DNA from: JAXLXE01 sp046328115
Lineage (GTDB): Bacteria; Chloroflexota; UBA6077; JACCZL01
Length of the DNA: 64,000 nucleotides
Assembly (NCBI GenBank): GCA_046328115.1
Contig: JAXLXE010000002.1
Coordinates: 913,801 to 977,800 of the forward strand
Direction of reading: 5' to 3'
Part shown: positions 33,380 through 42,373 of the stretch, piece by piece
Position numbering within the stretch: the stretch's first letter is position 1
How the letters are laid out: each line of letters begins with the position of its first letter
Program-made: the position numbers and the translations under genes
Notes under the pieces: generated by a model
Seen by the model: only the letters and a program-made list of their open reading frames with translations
Database searches by the model: none
What the model was told of the DNA's origin: nothing

Positions 33380-34988
33380 CGCCGTCGCGGCCGTAGTGCA
33401 GGCGCCTCCAGAGCCGCCGCCGTTGTGCGAGGCGGTGCCGAATCCGGACGGACGGACCGCTACGCTGCGGTGGAATCTGCACCCTGGCCAGATCCGCGCC
33501 TGGCAGTCCACGAAGCGGGTGACGCTGGTCTGCGCGGGCTCTCAGGGCGGCAAGACGTCGTTCGGCCCGTTCTGGCTGCTCTGCCAGATGCAGCGGCGGG
33601 GCCCAGGGGATTACCTCGTCGCAACGCCGACGTTTCCCCTGCTGGAATTGAAGCTGCTGCCTGAGGTCAAGCGGCTCTTCTGCACGCTGCTGGACATCGG
33701 CGAGTATGTCGGCTCGCCGTCGCGGCGGATCGTCATCTCGGATGCCGGGTTCCAGCGTCTCTGGGGGCGCGAGCGGCGGCCTGACGAGGATGCCCCCCGC
33801 ATCTTGTTCGGCTACGCGGCTGATCCGGACTCGCTGGAGTCCGCGACGGCGAAAGCGGCATGGCTGGACGAGGCGGGCCAGCGGTTGTTCAAGGCGGCCA
33901 GCTTCGATGCGATCGAACGGCGCCTCGCGCTGGCCCAGGGGCCGATCCTGATCACGACGACGCCGTACGACCTGGGCTGGCTCAAAGTCCGCCTTTGGGA
34001 CAAGTGGGCGGCCGCTCAGGCTGCCGGGCGTCCTGATGACTGCGATGTGGAGGTCATCAACTTCCCCTCCACGATGAACCCGCGCTATCCGCGCGAGGAG
34101 GCCGAGCGGCTCAAGCGTGAGCTGCCTGCCTGGAAGTACGAGCAGTTCGTCCTGGGGCGGTTCAGCCGACCGGCTGGTCTGATTTACGAGAAGTTCGACT
34201 CGCAAATTCACGTGCTGCCGCGCTTCGCGATCCCGACGGAGTGGCCGCGCTACCTGGGCGTGGACTTCGGCGAAGTGAATACCGCGGCGGTCAAGGTGGC
34301 GCTGGAGCCGTCCTCAGGACGCAAGTTCGTCTATGGGGCGTACCACGCGGGGGGGGTGGAGGTCCGCGCGCATGCACTGGCGCTTCTGGGGGGGGAGTCG
34401 CAGGTGCCGACCGCTGTTGGCGGCGCACGCTCTGAGGAGGACTGGCGAGCGGAATGGCGCGCGGCGGGGATTCCGATGCTTGCACCACCCATCGCAGATG
34501 TTGAGCTTGGGATCAGTCGGGTGAACGCGGCGTTCGCGCGGAGCGATCTGTACGTGCTGGCGGACGTCGAGGATCTGATCGCGGATCTGGGCGCCTACAG
34601 CCGCGTGGTAGACGACGACGGCAACCCCACGGAGGAGATCGAGGACAAATCGACCTGGCACCGCCTGGACGCGCTGCGCTACGTGGTCGCGCACCTGGAC
34701 CATGCGCGGGGGGCGGACATGGCCGCGGTGCGCGCTCGCTCGCGGTTCGGCGGGCGGGATGAGGAGAAGCCGTCGTTGATCCGTGAGTCTCGACGGGCGT
34801 ACTGGGACCAGCAGCGCCGACTGGCCGAGGTGGCGCAAGCGGGGCGTCCGTCTCGGCAGGAGGCGGCGCGGGGTATCCAGCCGGTCACCCTATCTGGTCA
34901 GCCGATCGGCCAGAGCGCCCTAGCGATCGTGGAGGCGGCGCGCGAGAGGCTGGCTGCTCAGACGGCAAACGGGGGACGGCGTGGCTGA
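33366..34988 (+). CDS. Phage terminase large subunit
   Basis: About 540 residues. ATPase domain with Walker A CAGSQGGKTSFG (K63), Walker B-like AAWLDEAGQ and motif III ILITTTPYD; nuclease domain beginning YLGVDFGEV with further acids near VLADVEDLI. Powers DNA packaging into proheads through the portal and cuts concatemers. GTG 33366 overlaps the small subunit's TAG; GTG 33357 is an in-frame alternative. Confidence 0.93.
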   Translation: MSRASAVAAVVQAPPEPPPLCEAVPNPDGRTATLRWNLHPGQIRAWQSTKRVTLVCAGSQGGKTSFGPFWLLCQMQRRGPGDYLVATPTFPLLELKLLPEVKRLFCTLLDIGEYVGSPSRRIVISDAGFQRLWGRERRPDEDAPRILFGYAADPDSLESATAKAAWLDEAGQRLFKAASFDAIERRLALAQGPILITTTPYDLGWLKVRLWDKWAAAQAAGRPDDCDVEVINFPSTMNPRYPREEAERLKRELPAWKYEQFVLGRFSRPAGLIYEKFDSQIHVLPRFAIPTEWPRYLGVDFGEVNTAAVKVALEPSSGRKFVYGAYHAGGVEVRAHALALLGGESQVPTAVGGARSEEDWRAEWRAAGIPMLAPPIADVELGISRVNAAFARSDLYVLADVEDLIADLGAYSRVVDDDGNPTEEIEDKSTWHRLDALRYVVAHLDHARGADMAAVRARSRFGGRDEEKPSLIRESRRAYWDQQRRLAEVAQAGRPSRQEAARGIQPVTLSGQPIGQSALAIVEAARERLAAQTANGGRRG

Positions 34989-36945
34989 GCGCAAGGACAA
35001 TGGCGTGAGCAAGCTCACGCCGATCAAGCGGACGCAGGCCGTGCAGCTCAAGCAGGAGGTGCAGACGCAATACACCGCGAGAAACGCGATGATCAAGGAG
35101 ATGCGGCAGCGCCGCTACCAGGGGCGGACGGTCTATCGCCCGGAGGATTACCGGCAGATTACGCAAGAGGTTCGGCTGCCGATCCTGAATGATCTGCTAG
35201 ATCTGCAGCGGGCGATTGTGGACGATGCACCCTGGCGTTGCCATGTCAACCCCTATGACGAGACCGTTACGGCATCGAGGAATGCGGCCGTGCGGGAGCG
35301 CTGGTCCGAGGCGGCGCTAGTCCAGGCGCAGCAGCTGATCGGCCGCGCGGCGCTATCCAACGCGACGGACAACCAGATGGCGGACGGGCGCGGGGTACTG
35401 AAGGTGCTGTACCGCCCCGACCGCTGGACGGACGTGCCGACCGCGCGCAAGCTGTTCGGGCGCTCAGCCGCGGACATTGACGAGGAGGAGCTACGCGAAC
35501 TAACGCGACGCCAGGAGAACGTCAAGCGGGGCGCGGGGGTGCCGTTCTCGATCGTTGACGTTGATCCGATTACCTGGTTCCCGATCTACGGTCCTGACGG
35601 CGAGCTGCAGGCGTGCATCGAGATCACCGAGCGGCCGATCCGCTCGGTCCTCGCGGAGTACCAGGATCGGCTCGCGGTCAATCAGAGTGGCTCAGTGGTG
35701 CTGCTGTCCAGCCTCGGCGAGCCGCAGCCGGCCTGGTACGACACGGTACGCGATGTCCGCTCGACGGTGGAGGTCTGGGAATACTGGGACCGAGAGGAGC
35801 ACGCGGCGTTCGTCCAGGACATCCCGATCAAGTACGTCCGTCATGGGCTGGGGCGCGTGCCGTATTTCGACTTCGTCGCCAAGCCGAGCCCGAGCCGAGA
35901 CCTGGAGATCTCTTCTCGACCGCCCATCTACAAACTCAAGTGGGTGGCCGATCTGCTGGACTCGTTCTGGACGATGATGTCGAACAGCGGCTACCTGTAC
36001 TGCTACCCGACACCCGTCATCGAGACGCCACCTGGCGCGGTGGCCGACCAGCGTAACCGCGGGCTCCAGTGGACGCCTGGTAAGTTGATGGTGCTGGAGC
36101 CTGGCCAGAAGATCCAATTCGTCTCTCCGCCAGCAGAAAACGTACGCATGTTCGCGGATGTCATTGGCCAGGCGTTGGGCATCTTCGAGGCATCGAGCGG
36201 GCTCGGGCCGGCCATCCGGGGGGTCGGCGGGAGCGATCAGCCCGGGTACGCGCTCAACCAGTTGATCCAGGCGTCCATGATGTCGCTCAAGCCGGCGATC
36301 GTACAGCGGGACGCGGCGCTGGCAGAGTTGATCAAGTTTCTCTGGCGCTTGATCGAGAAGCGGATCAAGGACGACGTCTGGGTCTGGGGCACTAACCCGG
36401 AGACGGAGTCCACGACGAGTCAGATCTGGCTGCGCCTGGGCCCGGACGACATCCAGGGCTACTACCACTGCTCGATCGAGAGTAAGCCGCTGATCGACCA
36501 GATGGTCATTGCGCGCGGATCATTCGCGGCGCAGATGGTCCGCGCGAAGCTGATGAGCCGACGCCGAGGGATCTCGGAGTACCTGGGCGTGGAGGATCCT
36601 GACGGCGAGCTGGACGATATCTGGGTGGACGAGGCTGAGAGCAGCGGCCCGCTGCACGACATGGCAATTACGCAGGCGATGCGCAAGGCTGGATTACAGT
36701 CGCCGCCACCGAAGCCCGCGCCGCCTGGACCAGAGATGGGCATGGCGCCGACCGGCGGCGCGGTGCCGCCCGCTGGCCCCGGGGTCGGCATGGCGCTGGT
36801 AAACGAGCCGCCTCCGAACCCTGGCATGAGCGCTGGCCAGATCCAGGACGTTGGCGGGATTGGTGGGCCAGGCGGGCGTCCTGCTGGCGCTGATCGCATG
36901 CCGCCATCGCAGGCGCCGGCCAGTATGCAAGCGCAGGAACTGTAG
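34981..36945 (+). CDS. Phage portal protein
   Basis: 654 residues, within the usual range for podovirus-type portals. Position (directly after terminase, 8 bp overlap, GTG start), LNDLLDLQRAIVDDAPW near the N-terminus, a stem/crown-like helical middle and AENVRMFADVIGQALGIFEA before a Pro/Gly-rich tail (about 575-640) fit a portal. Forms the dodecameric DNA gate at one capsid vertex. Confidence 0.82.
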   Translation: MAERKDNGVSKLTPIKRTQAVQLKQEVQTQYTARNAMIKEMRQRRYQGRTVYRPEDYRQITQEVRLPILNDLLDLQRAIVDDAPWRCHVNPYDETVTASRNAAVRERWSEAALVQAQQLIGRAALSNATDNQMADGRGVLKVLYRPDRWTDVPTARKLFGRSAADIDEEELRELTRRQENVKRGAGVPFSIVDVDPITWFPIYGPDGELQACIEITERPIRSVLAEYQDRLAVNQSGSVVLLSSLGEPQPAWYDTVRDVRSTVEVWEYWDREEHAAFVQDIPIKYVRHGLGRVPYFDFVAKPSPSRDLEISSRPPIYKLKWVADLLDSFWTMMSNSGYLYCYPTPVIETPPGAVADQRNRGLQWTPGKLMVLEPGQKIQFVSPPAENVRMFADVIGQALGIFEASSGLGPAIRGVGGSDQPGYALNQLIQASMMSLKPAIVQRDAALAELIKFLWRLIEKRIKDDVWVWGTNPETESTTSQIWLRLGPDDIQGYYHCSIESKPLIDQMVIARGSFAAQMVRAKLMSRRRGISEYLGVEDPDGELDDIWVDEAESSGPLHDMAITQAMRKAGLQSPPPKPAPPGPEMGMAPTGGAVPPAGPGVGMALVNEPPPNPGMSAGQIQDVGGIGGPGGRPAGADRMPPSQAPASMQAQEL

Positions 36946-36947
36946 GT

Positions 36948-37322
36948 ATGGCCGAGAAGCTGTCTACGGTGGAGCGGCGCGCGAATCTGCTGGCCGATCG
37001 GCTGCAGAAGCGGTCCGAGCGCCTGGTGAGGCGGATGACGGGGACGAAACCGCCGTTCCAGGTGGCGATGGACGAAGAGTCACAGGTGCGCGTGTACGTG
37101 CGACGGCTGCTCGCTGGAGAACTGCCGATGCTGCGCCAGTCGAACGGCGGGCCGTTCGACGACGCGGAGGTGGACCGGTACGTCGCGAAGATGGAGCGGC
37201 TGCTGGCGAAGCTGGCACCTGGCCAGTTGCTGCAGCAGTATCGCGACCTGCTAGAGCGCGAGCACGGGGCGTTCCTGTCGCCGCGCGCGGGATTGGAGGG
37301 TGACGATGGCGGACGAGAGTAG
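36948..37322 (+). CDS. Hypothetical phage protein
   Basis: 124 residues, charged and helical (RRANLLADRLQKRSERLVRR at the N-terminus). No family recognised. Lies 2 nt after the portal and overlaps the next gene by 23 bp, so it belongs to the head module; a portal- or scaffold-associated structural role is possible. Confidence 0.65.
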   Translation: MAEKLSTVERRANLLADRLQKRSERLVRRMTGTKPPFQVAMDEESQVRVYVRRLLAGELPMLRQSNGGPFDDAEVDRYVAKMERLLAKLAPGQLLQQYRDLLEREHGAFLSPRAGLEGDDGGRE

Positions 37323-38532
37323 GCTGGGACTGGAGCCGATGCCAACCGCCGCGCCCGACTGGCTGCGGCGGCTCTTTGGCGTTCGCCCTCCCGTATATGG
37401 CGCTGTGCCAGCCGGTCTGGGGGTGCTGAGCGAGCAAGACCAGCAGCAACAGGCGCAGGGGGTGGAGATTGGGACGCAGCGAGCAGTCGCCGCCGCACAG
37501 TCGGCCGCGGACGCGGTTGCGGCCAGGAAGCGGTCAGAGGACCGGGCGGAGGCGCAGGCAGACGCGGACTTGGAGCAGACCCGAGCCCAAGCACGTCACG
37601 CGGCAGCGCTGGCCAAGAAGTTGGACGGTGAGCTGCCAGACGCAGAGCGGATCAGGCTGGAGCAGGAAGCCCGTCTCGTACTCGAAGAGGTCCAGCAGGG
37701 CGGACGCCTCGCCGTTGAGGCCTTCCGACAGACCTTTGAGCGTGAGATTCGGGTCTGGGACGCGGCGCAGCGGGCGGCTGAGGCCAAGGGGCAGCGCGAC
37801 TGGCAGTCTATCGAGAATGAGAAGGACCGCCTAGCGCGCGCGTCCGAAAGCGACAAGTCGATCGCCGCGCAAGAGCGGATCTCTGATAAGCGGATGGCGT
37901 TTGATGCTGAGCAGGGCGCGGCCAACCGGAGCGTTACGGCCCGAGGGCAGGACCTGCAGGCGATGGCCGGCAAGGACTCATGGGTACTGGGGCTGATCAA
38001 GGCGCAGGTTGACAGCGGGCAGTTGTCCCTGGATCAGGCGACCAAGAAGTTCAGCGCGTACATCGAGCGCGCGAAGCTGCCGACGCAAATCATGGAGAAC
38101 ATCTCCAACGCGATGCAGCCGTTCGTGCCGTACATGACGAATCGGCAGGCTGGCGAGTTTGCGCCCGGCTTCGAGCCGGGCGGTCCGATGGAGAAACTGG
38201 TCCAGGCTAGCGGCGCGACGTACGACCCGAGCAAGTACGCGGTCAATCCAGTCAAGGTGGACCTGTTCGGCCTAGCCAAGAAGGCGGGGGCGGACTTCAG
38301 TCAGAGCGGGAAGCTGCCGGACCCGGACAAGATGTTCAACGTCAAGGTGCCCTCGATCGACCCGAACATGCGGAGCAACCTGGACGCGTTCATGGAGCGC
38401 GAGAGCGCTGGCAATGAGTCTGCTGATGGCGGTGGCGGGGTACTGGCGTCGCTCACGGCACGTCCGGAGCCGTCCATGGTCTCGCCCGACGAGAAGGCGG
38501 ACCTAGAGCGATACGTCTCGAATCTGAGGTAG
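37300..38532 (+). CDS. Phage protein with long coiled coil, possible internal virion protein
   Basis: 410 residues, not recognised. Residues about 45-215 are an Ala/Glu/Gln/Arg-rich coiled coil without Pro or Gly; the C-terminal half is more globular with Asp/Pro turns (SQSGKLPDPDKMFNVKVPSI). Located between portal and cell-wall enzyme genes, where short-tailed phages often keep ejection proteins; that role is inferred. Confidence 0.6.
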   Translation: MTMADESRLGLEPMPTAAPDWLRRLFGVRPPVYGAVPAGLGVLSEQDQQQQAQGVEIGTQRAVAAAQSAADAVAARKRSEDRAEAQADADLEQTRAQARHAAALAKKLDGELPDAERIRLEQEARLVLEEVQQGGRLAVEAFRQTFEREIRVWDAAQRAAEAKGQRDWQSIENEKDRLARASESDKSIAAQERISDKRMAFDAEQGAANRSVTARGQDLQAMAGKDSWVLGLIKAQVDSGQLSLDQATKKFSAYIERAKLPTQIMENISNAMQPFVPYMTNRQAGEFAPGFEPGGPMEKLVQASGATYDPSKYAVNPVKVDLFGLAKKAGADFSQSGKLPDPDKMFNVKVPSIDPNMRSNLDAFMERESAGNESADGGGGVLASLTARPEPSMVSPDEKADLERYVSNLR

Positions 38533-38536
38533 GCCG

Positions 38537-39916
38537 ATGGCCAACAAAGCGAGGAATCCCGTGGCAAACCAAGCGATGACCCTGGATCTGGACTACCTCA
38601 ACCGCCAGTTGGCCGCCGACGTTGCGCAGAAGGCGGCGGACAACGCGTACCGCGAGAAGTACATGCAGCTGATCGAGCAGGGCAAACTCGATCTGGAAGC
38701 AAAGCAACTGGCCCAGCAGTATGCGCTTGCTGTTGGCCAGCTAGAGCTGGACCGCGCAAAGGGTATGAGCGACATCGCGCTCAACCAGCGGCGCCAGGAT
38801 TTCGAGGAGCGCTGGCGGACGGCAGAGCAGACGGGTTTCATCCAAGGGGCGCCGACGCTCGACCGCGAGAAGTTCTGGGAGCAGCAGAGACAGAGCGACG
38901 TCAGCACCGTCATGAACGCGCCGCGCGGACCCGCCGATTTCGCCGCATATGTGGCGAGGATCCGCGGGCTGGCGAATCGCGGGATGCTGCCGGAGTCGGT
39001 AGCGCGGATCGCGACAGGGCAGCCTATCGCGTCTTTCAGCGACGAGGGCTACCGTCCGCACGTCATGACGAACACGGAGATGGCGAACCGCTTGATCGGC
39101 CTGGGCGGCGGCTGGGGCGGCGGACTACACGGTGAGCTTCCGCCCGGTACAGGGGCGGTGGGAGATCAGCCGATGTCCGCCGCTGGACTGGATCCGAATT
39201 CCGGCGCGGCGCAGGCGCTGGCAGCGGCGCCGACTGCTGCGCAGACGTGGGCGAACGTGAGCCAGGTACGCGGTCAGACGATGGACGCGAACGGAAATCT
39301 GCGCGAGGCGCCACCGCTGCCATGGGTGCCACGGCGGCCTACTACGGCGACCTTCGTGGCGGATAGCTCACAGATCAGTGCCGCACCAGGAGGGCGCGGT
39401 GGGACGGTAGCCGTGGGGCCAGTGGCTGCGACGCCGGTGTCTCGGGCGGCCGGCGTGGGCGCTGGCGGCGGTTCGGCGTGGCCGGCGCCCACTCCGCGGA
39501 CGCCGTCTGGTGTGACCACCGTTCCCGCGCAGATGAGCACGCTTACCGGACAGGGGTACTACAGCGAACCGACGCCGAGCTACGACGTATACGGCAGTGA
39601 TGGGAAGGCTGGCGCGGCAATGCGGTTGTTCGGGGGAGGTATGCCCAGCAATAGTCCGTATCAGCCAGTGGACGTCACGCCAGAGGATCGCGCGGCTGGA
39701 TCTGGCGGGAGCGGCGGAGGTGGGGAGCCCGCGATTCCGCTCCGGGGCACAGACTACTCCTGGCAGCAGTGGCAGAAGCTGTTCCCCACGGAGCAGCAGT
39801 ACGCCATGGGGGTGCTGGAGGAGGCTGGCGGCGAGACGCCTGACGACTTCCTGGCCGGCATGCGACGTGCGGCTCCGAATTTCGCGCAGAGCCGGCGGGC
39901 TCGGTTCAGCTACTAA
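38537..39916 (+). CDS. Hypothetical phage protein, Gly/Pro/Ala-rich
   Basis: 459 residues. N-terminal helical region (YLNRQLAADVAQKAADNAYR to about 100), then a long low-complexity Gly/Ala/Pro/Thr section (about 190-400) and a short C-terminus ending FAQSRRARFSY. GAGGT precedes the ATG. No catalytic motifs. Likely a virion structural or internal protein by position. Confidence 0.6.
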   Translation: MANKARNPVANQAMTLDLDYLNRQLAADVAQKAADNAYREKYMQLIEQGKLDLEAKQLAQQYALAVGQLELDRAKGMSDIALNQRRQDFEERWRTAEQTGFIQGAPTLDREKFWEQQRQSDVSTVMNAPRGPADFAAYVARIRGLANRGMLPESVARIATGQPIASFSDEGYRPHVMTNTEMANRLIGLGGGWGGGLHGELPPGTGAVGDQPMSAAGLDPNSGAAQALAAAPTAAQTWANVSQVRGQTMDANGNLREAPPLPWVPRRPTTATFVADSSQISAAPGGRGGTVAVGPVAATPVSRAAGVGAGGGSAWPAPTPRTPSGVTTVPAQMSTLTGQGYYSEPTPSYDVYGSDGKAGAAMRLFGGGMPSNSPYQPVDVTPEDRAAGSGGSGGGGEPAIPLRGTDYSWQQWQKLFPTEQQYAMGVLEEAGGETPDDFLAGMRRAAPNFAQSRRARFSY

Positions 39917-39928
39917 TGGTGAGCGAGA

Positions 39929-42373
39929 GTGACCAAGAAGGGGCTGTTTGACACCAACCCGTTCGACGAGGAGGACGACCGCGAGTCGGGCTCCTCTGAA
40001 GAGGATGGCGGCGATGGGGGCGGGTACTCCTGGGAGGCTTCGGACGGCGGCGATGACGGCGATGGCCGCGATCGGGAGGACAGCCGTGATGAAGGCGACG
40101 AGGATCGTAGCAGCTCGCCCGTTGTCCAGTCGCTCATCTCCTGGGACGATGGCGGTCGCGACCCAGGCGACGAGTTCGGCCAGCAGAGCCAGGAGACGCA
40201 GGACGCCTTCCGCTCCGCGTACGGCGACGATGCGGAGAGCCGCTGGCAGGATGAGCACCGCGCGGAGCTGGAGCGTGAGCGTCGCCGCGATACGTTCGAT
40301 GTCTACGGCGACCGGGAGGAGAACCGCGATGGTGGCTCTGGTGACGCGGATTCCCGCGAGCGCCGAGCGATGGACTTGTTCGGCGGGAACGCGATTTTCG
40401 CGCAGTCCGCGCAACGCACGGCTGACGAGGGGTTGCAGCAGCCAGCGGGGCAGGACCAGCCGTACCGCGCGCCCAGCCTGCGGGATCGCGTGGCCGGGCT
40501 CCAGCCGGGGGAGAGCGGGGCACAGGATCCCTGGCGGGTGCCTGATGACCTGGGGAACGATCTCAAGTCGGAGCTGCGCTCGATCGCGCGGAGCCTGCAG
40601 GCGGCGGTCGCGGGCGGCGGTGTAGATGCGGAGACCGTGCGCGAGCAGTGGATGGACCACCTGGATACCGCCAAGGCGTTGTCCTACGCGCGGCAGCGGT
40701 TGGGGAATCCGACCTGGAAGCCGACAACGGTGGCAGACCAGAACTACGTGCGCCGTCTGGCTGGGTACGCCAGAGACGCGCGTCTGAAGCTGGCGACGCC
40801 TGGGCAGACGCCCGAGACGGTGGATGTCAACAAGCGGATCGCGGACACGATCAGCGCAGCCAGCGGTGCGATGAGTCGGGCCATGAGCGACCGTCTGGGG
40901 ATCGACCAAAACGCGGAGATCGCGCAGCAGATCGCGAATGGGGACGATGCAGGAGCGCCGTGGATCAAGGAGATCGCCGGACTGGCGTGGGCGCGGCAGA
41001 ACCAGGAGCAGGGGACTCAGGTCAGCCCCGGGGATGTACCAGCGGACTACGTGGACGCCTGGGAACGCTCGTGGCGAGACAACGTGCCTGTGCCGTTCGG
41101 CGACCAGTTGGACAAAGAGATGGCGGTCCATGGCATCGACAAGTTCAGCACGCGCGAGATGGAGATGGCCCGTAGTTTTCGACTGACCCCAGAGCAGGAA
41201 GCGCAGCGCGCGATGACGCAGATGGCCAGGGCGGAGGGAAATATCCGCATGGCGCAGGTAGGCGATGCGGGCACCATCATGCTCATGTCTTCCTCCGCGA
41301 GTAGTCTTCGGCCAGACCTGGCCCCGAACCAGGATCAGTCCTGGCGTAACGGCGAGCTCACGTACGACGAGGCGATGGCAGCCTGCGGCCCGGGCGCGGC
41401 GATCGCGTTTGCTCGAGCCACGGGGCGCAATCCCACCTGGCGCGAGGCCGTTACGCTGGCCAGACAAGTCGGCTGGACGCCTGATAGCGGCATGCGCGGC
41501 CCCGCGAGCGAGGTTGCGCTGTTGGAGAAGCTGGGCATTCGCGCGACGCTGGAGGAGACGGTCAATTTCAAGAACGTGGATGCCGCGATCGCGCAGGGCG
41601 CGCCGGTGATCATGGACACGATGGGCAGCAAGCGGCTGCCTGCTGGGCACTACTTTGTCTTGTATGGCAAGCAGGGCAACAACTATCTGGTGGGCGGATC
41701 TGGGAGCGGGCTGCGCGGTGGCGCCGACTGGATGACGCTGGACGAGATGGCCGTCATTGCCGGTAAGCCCAGGTCAGCGATCTACATGAACCCGCGTGAC
41801 GTTAAACGCGCGGTTGCGATGGGGCCAGATGATGGCGGGGCCTCTATGGTGCGCCAGCGCGAATCGGCTGAACGGGCGCTAGGGCTGCCTGAGGCGATTG
41901 ACGCACCAACGCGAGAGGAGCGCATTGATCAGGCGGTGCCAATCGCGCGGATGGTCGAGCGAGAGACGGGCGTGCCGGCTGACCTGATGGTCGCGCTCTC
42001 GGTCCTGGAGACGAACGGACTGGACCCGAAAGAGGCGCCCGGCAACGCGTATCACGGCATCCAGGCGCAGGCTGGGGAGCCGGGGACCGAGTACACCGAC
42101 TACACCGCTGAGGGGAAGCCGTATCGCGCGCGGCTGAAGGCGTTTGGCGGGCCGTACGAGGCCTACAAGGGGTTCGCGCGATTCCTGCTGGACAATCCTA
42201 GGTACAAGGCGGCGCTGCAGAGGTATGAGCAGACCGGGTCATCTGACCAACTGCTGGCCGATATCAAGGCAGCAGGGTACGCCGAGGATCCGCAGTACGT
42301 AGCGAAGGTGGCGAACATCATGCGTAACCAGGTGCGGCCGCGCATTCTGGCAGCGGCAGGGAGGGCCGGGTAG
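39929..42373 (+). CDS. Virion protein with papain-like (C39-type) peptidase and glucosaminidase-like domains
   Basis: 814 residues. The N-terminus is extremely acidic (about 11-60, Glu/Asp/Gly/Ser). The middle (about 475-610) has MAACGPGAAIAFARATGR with C486 and LPAGHYFVLYGKQ with H574, the Cys/His pair of C39-like papain folds. The C-terminus (about 650-814) begins IARMVERETGVPADLMVALS and matches FlgJ/glucosaminidase or lysozyme-like muramidases. It likely opens the peptidoglycan during DNA ejection, cutting both peptide and glycan. GTG start. A 760-codon antisense frame here is a shadow. Confidence 0.72.
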   Translation: MTKKGLFDTNPFDEEDDRESGSSEEDGGDGGGYSWEASDGGDDGDGRDREDSRDEGDEDRSSSPVVQSLISWDDGGRDPGDEFGQQSQETQDAFRSAYGDDAESRWQDEHRAELERERRRDTFDVYGDREENRDGGSGDADSRERRAMDLFGGNAIFAQSAQRTADEGLQQPAGQDQPYRAPSLRDRVAGLQPGESGAQDPWRVPDDLGNDLKSELRSIARSLQAAVAGGGVDAETVREQWMDHLDTAKALSYARQRLGNPTWKPTTVADQNYVRRLAGYARDARLKLATPGQTPETVDVNKRIADTISAASGAMSRAMSDRLGIDQNAEIAQQIANGDDAGAPWIKEIAGLAWARQNQEQGTQVSPGDVPADYVDAWERSWRDNVPVPFGDQLDKEMAVHGIDKFSTREMEMARSFRLTPEQEAQRAMTQMARAEGNIRMAQVGDAGTIMLMSSSASSLRPDLAPNQDQSWRNGELTYDEAMAACGPGAAIAFARATGRNPTWREAVTLARQVGWTPDSGMRGPASEVALLEKLGIRATLEETVNFKNVDAAIAQGAPVIMDTMGSKRLPAGHYFVLYGKQGNNYLVGGSGSGLRGGADWMTLDEMAVIAGKPRSAIYMNPRDVKRAVAMGPDDGGASMVRQRESAERALGLPEAIDAPTREERIDQAVPIARMVERETGVPADLMVALSVLETNGLDPKEAPGNAYHGIQAQAGEPGTEYTDYTAEGKPYRARLKAFGGPYEAYKGFARFLLDNPRYKAALQRYEQTGSSDQLLADIKAAGYAEDPQYVAKVANIMRNQVRPRILAAAGRAG

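Noticed and set aside
39368..41650. 760-codon open frame on the minus strand
   Set aside because: Antisense to the acidic virion protein with clear peptidase and glucosaminidase motifs; long antisense frames are expected at this GC content.
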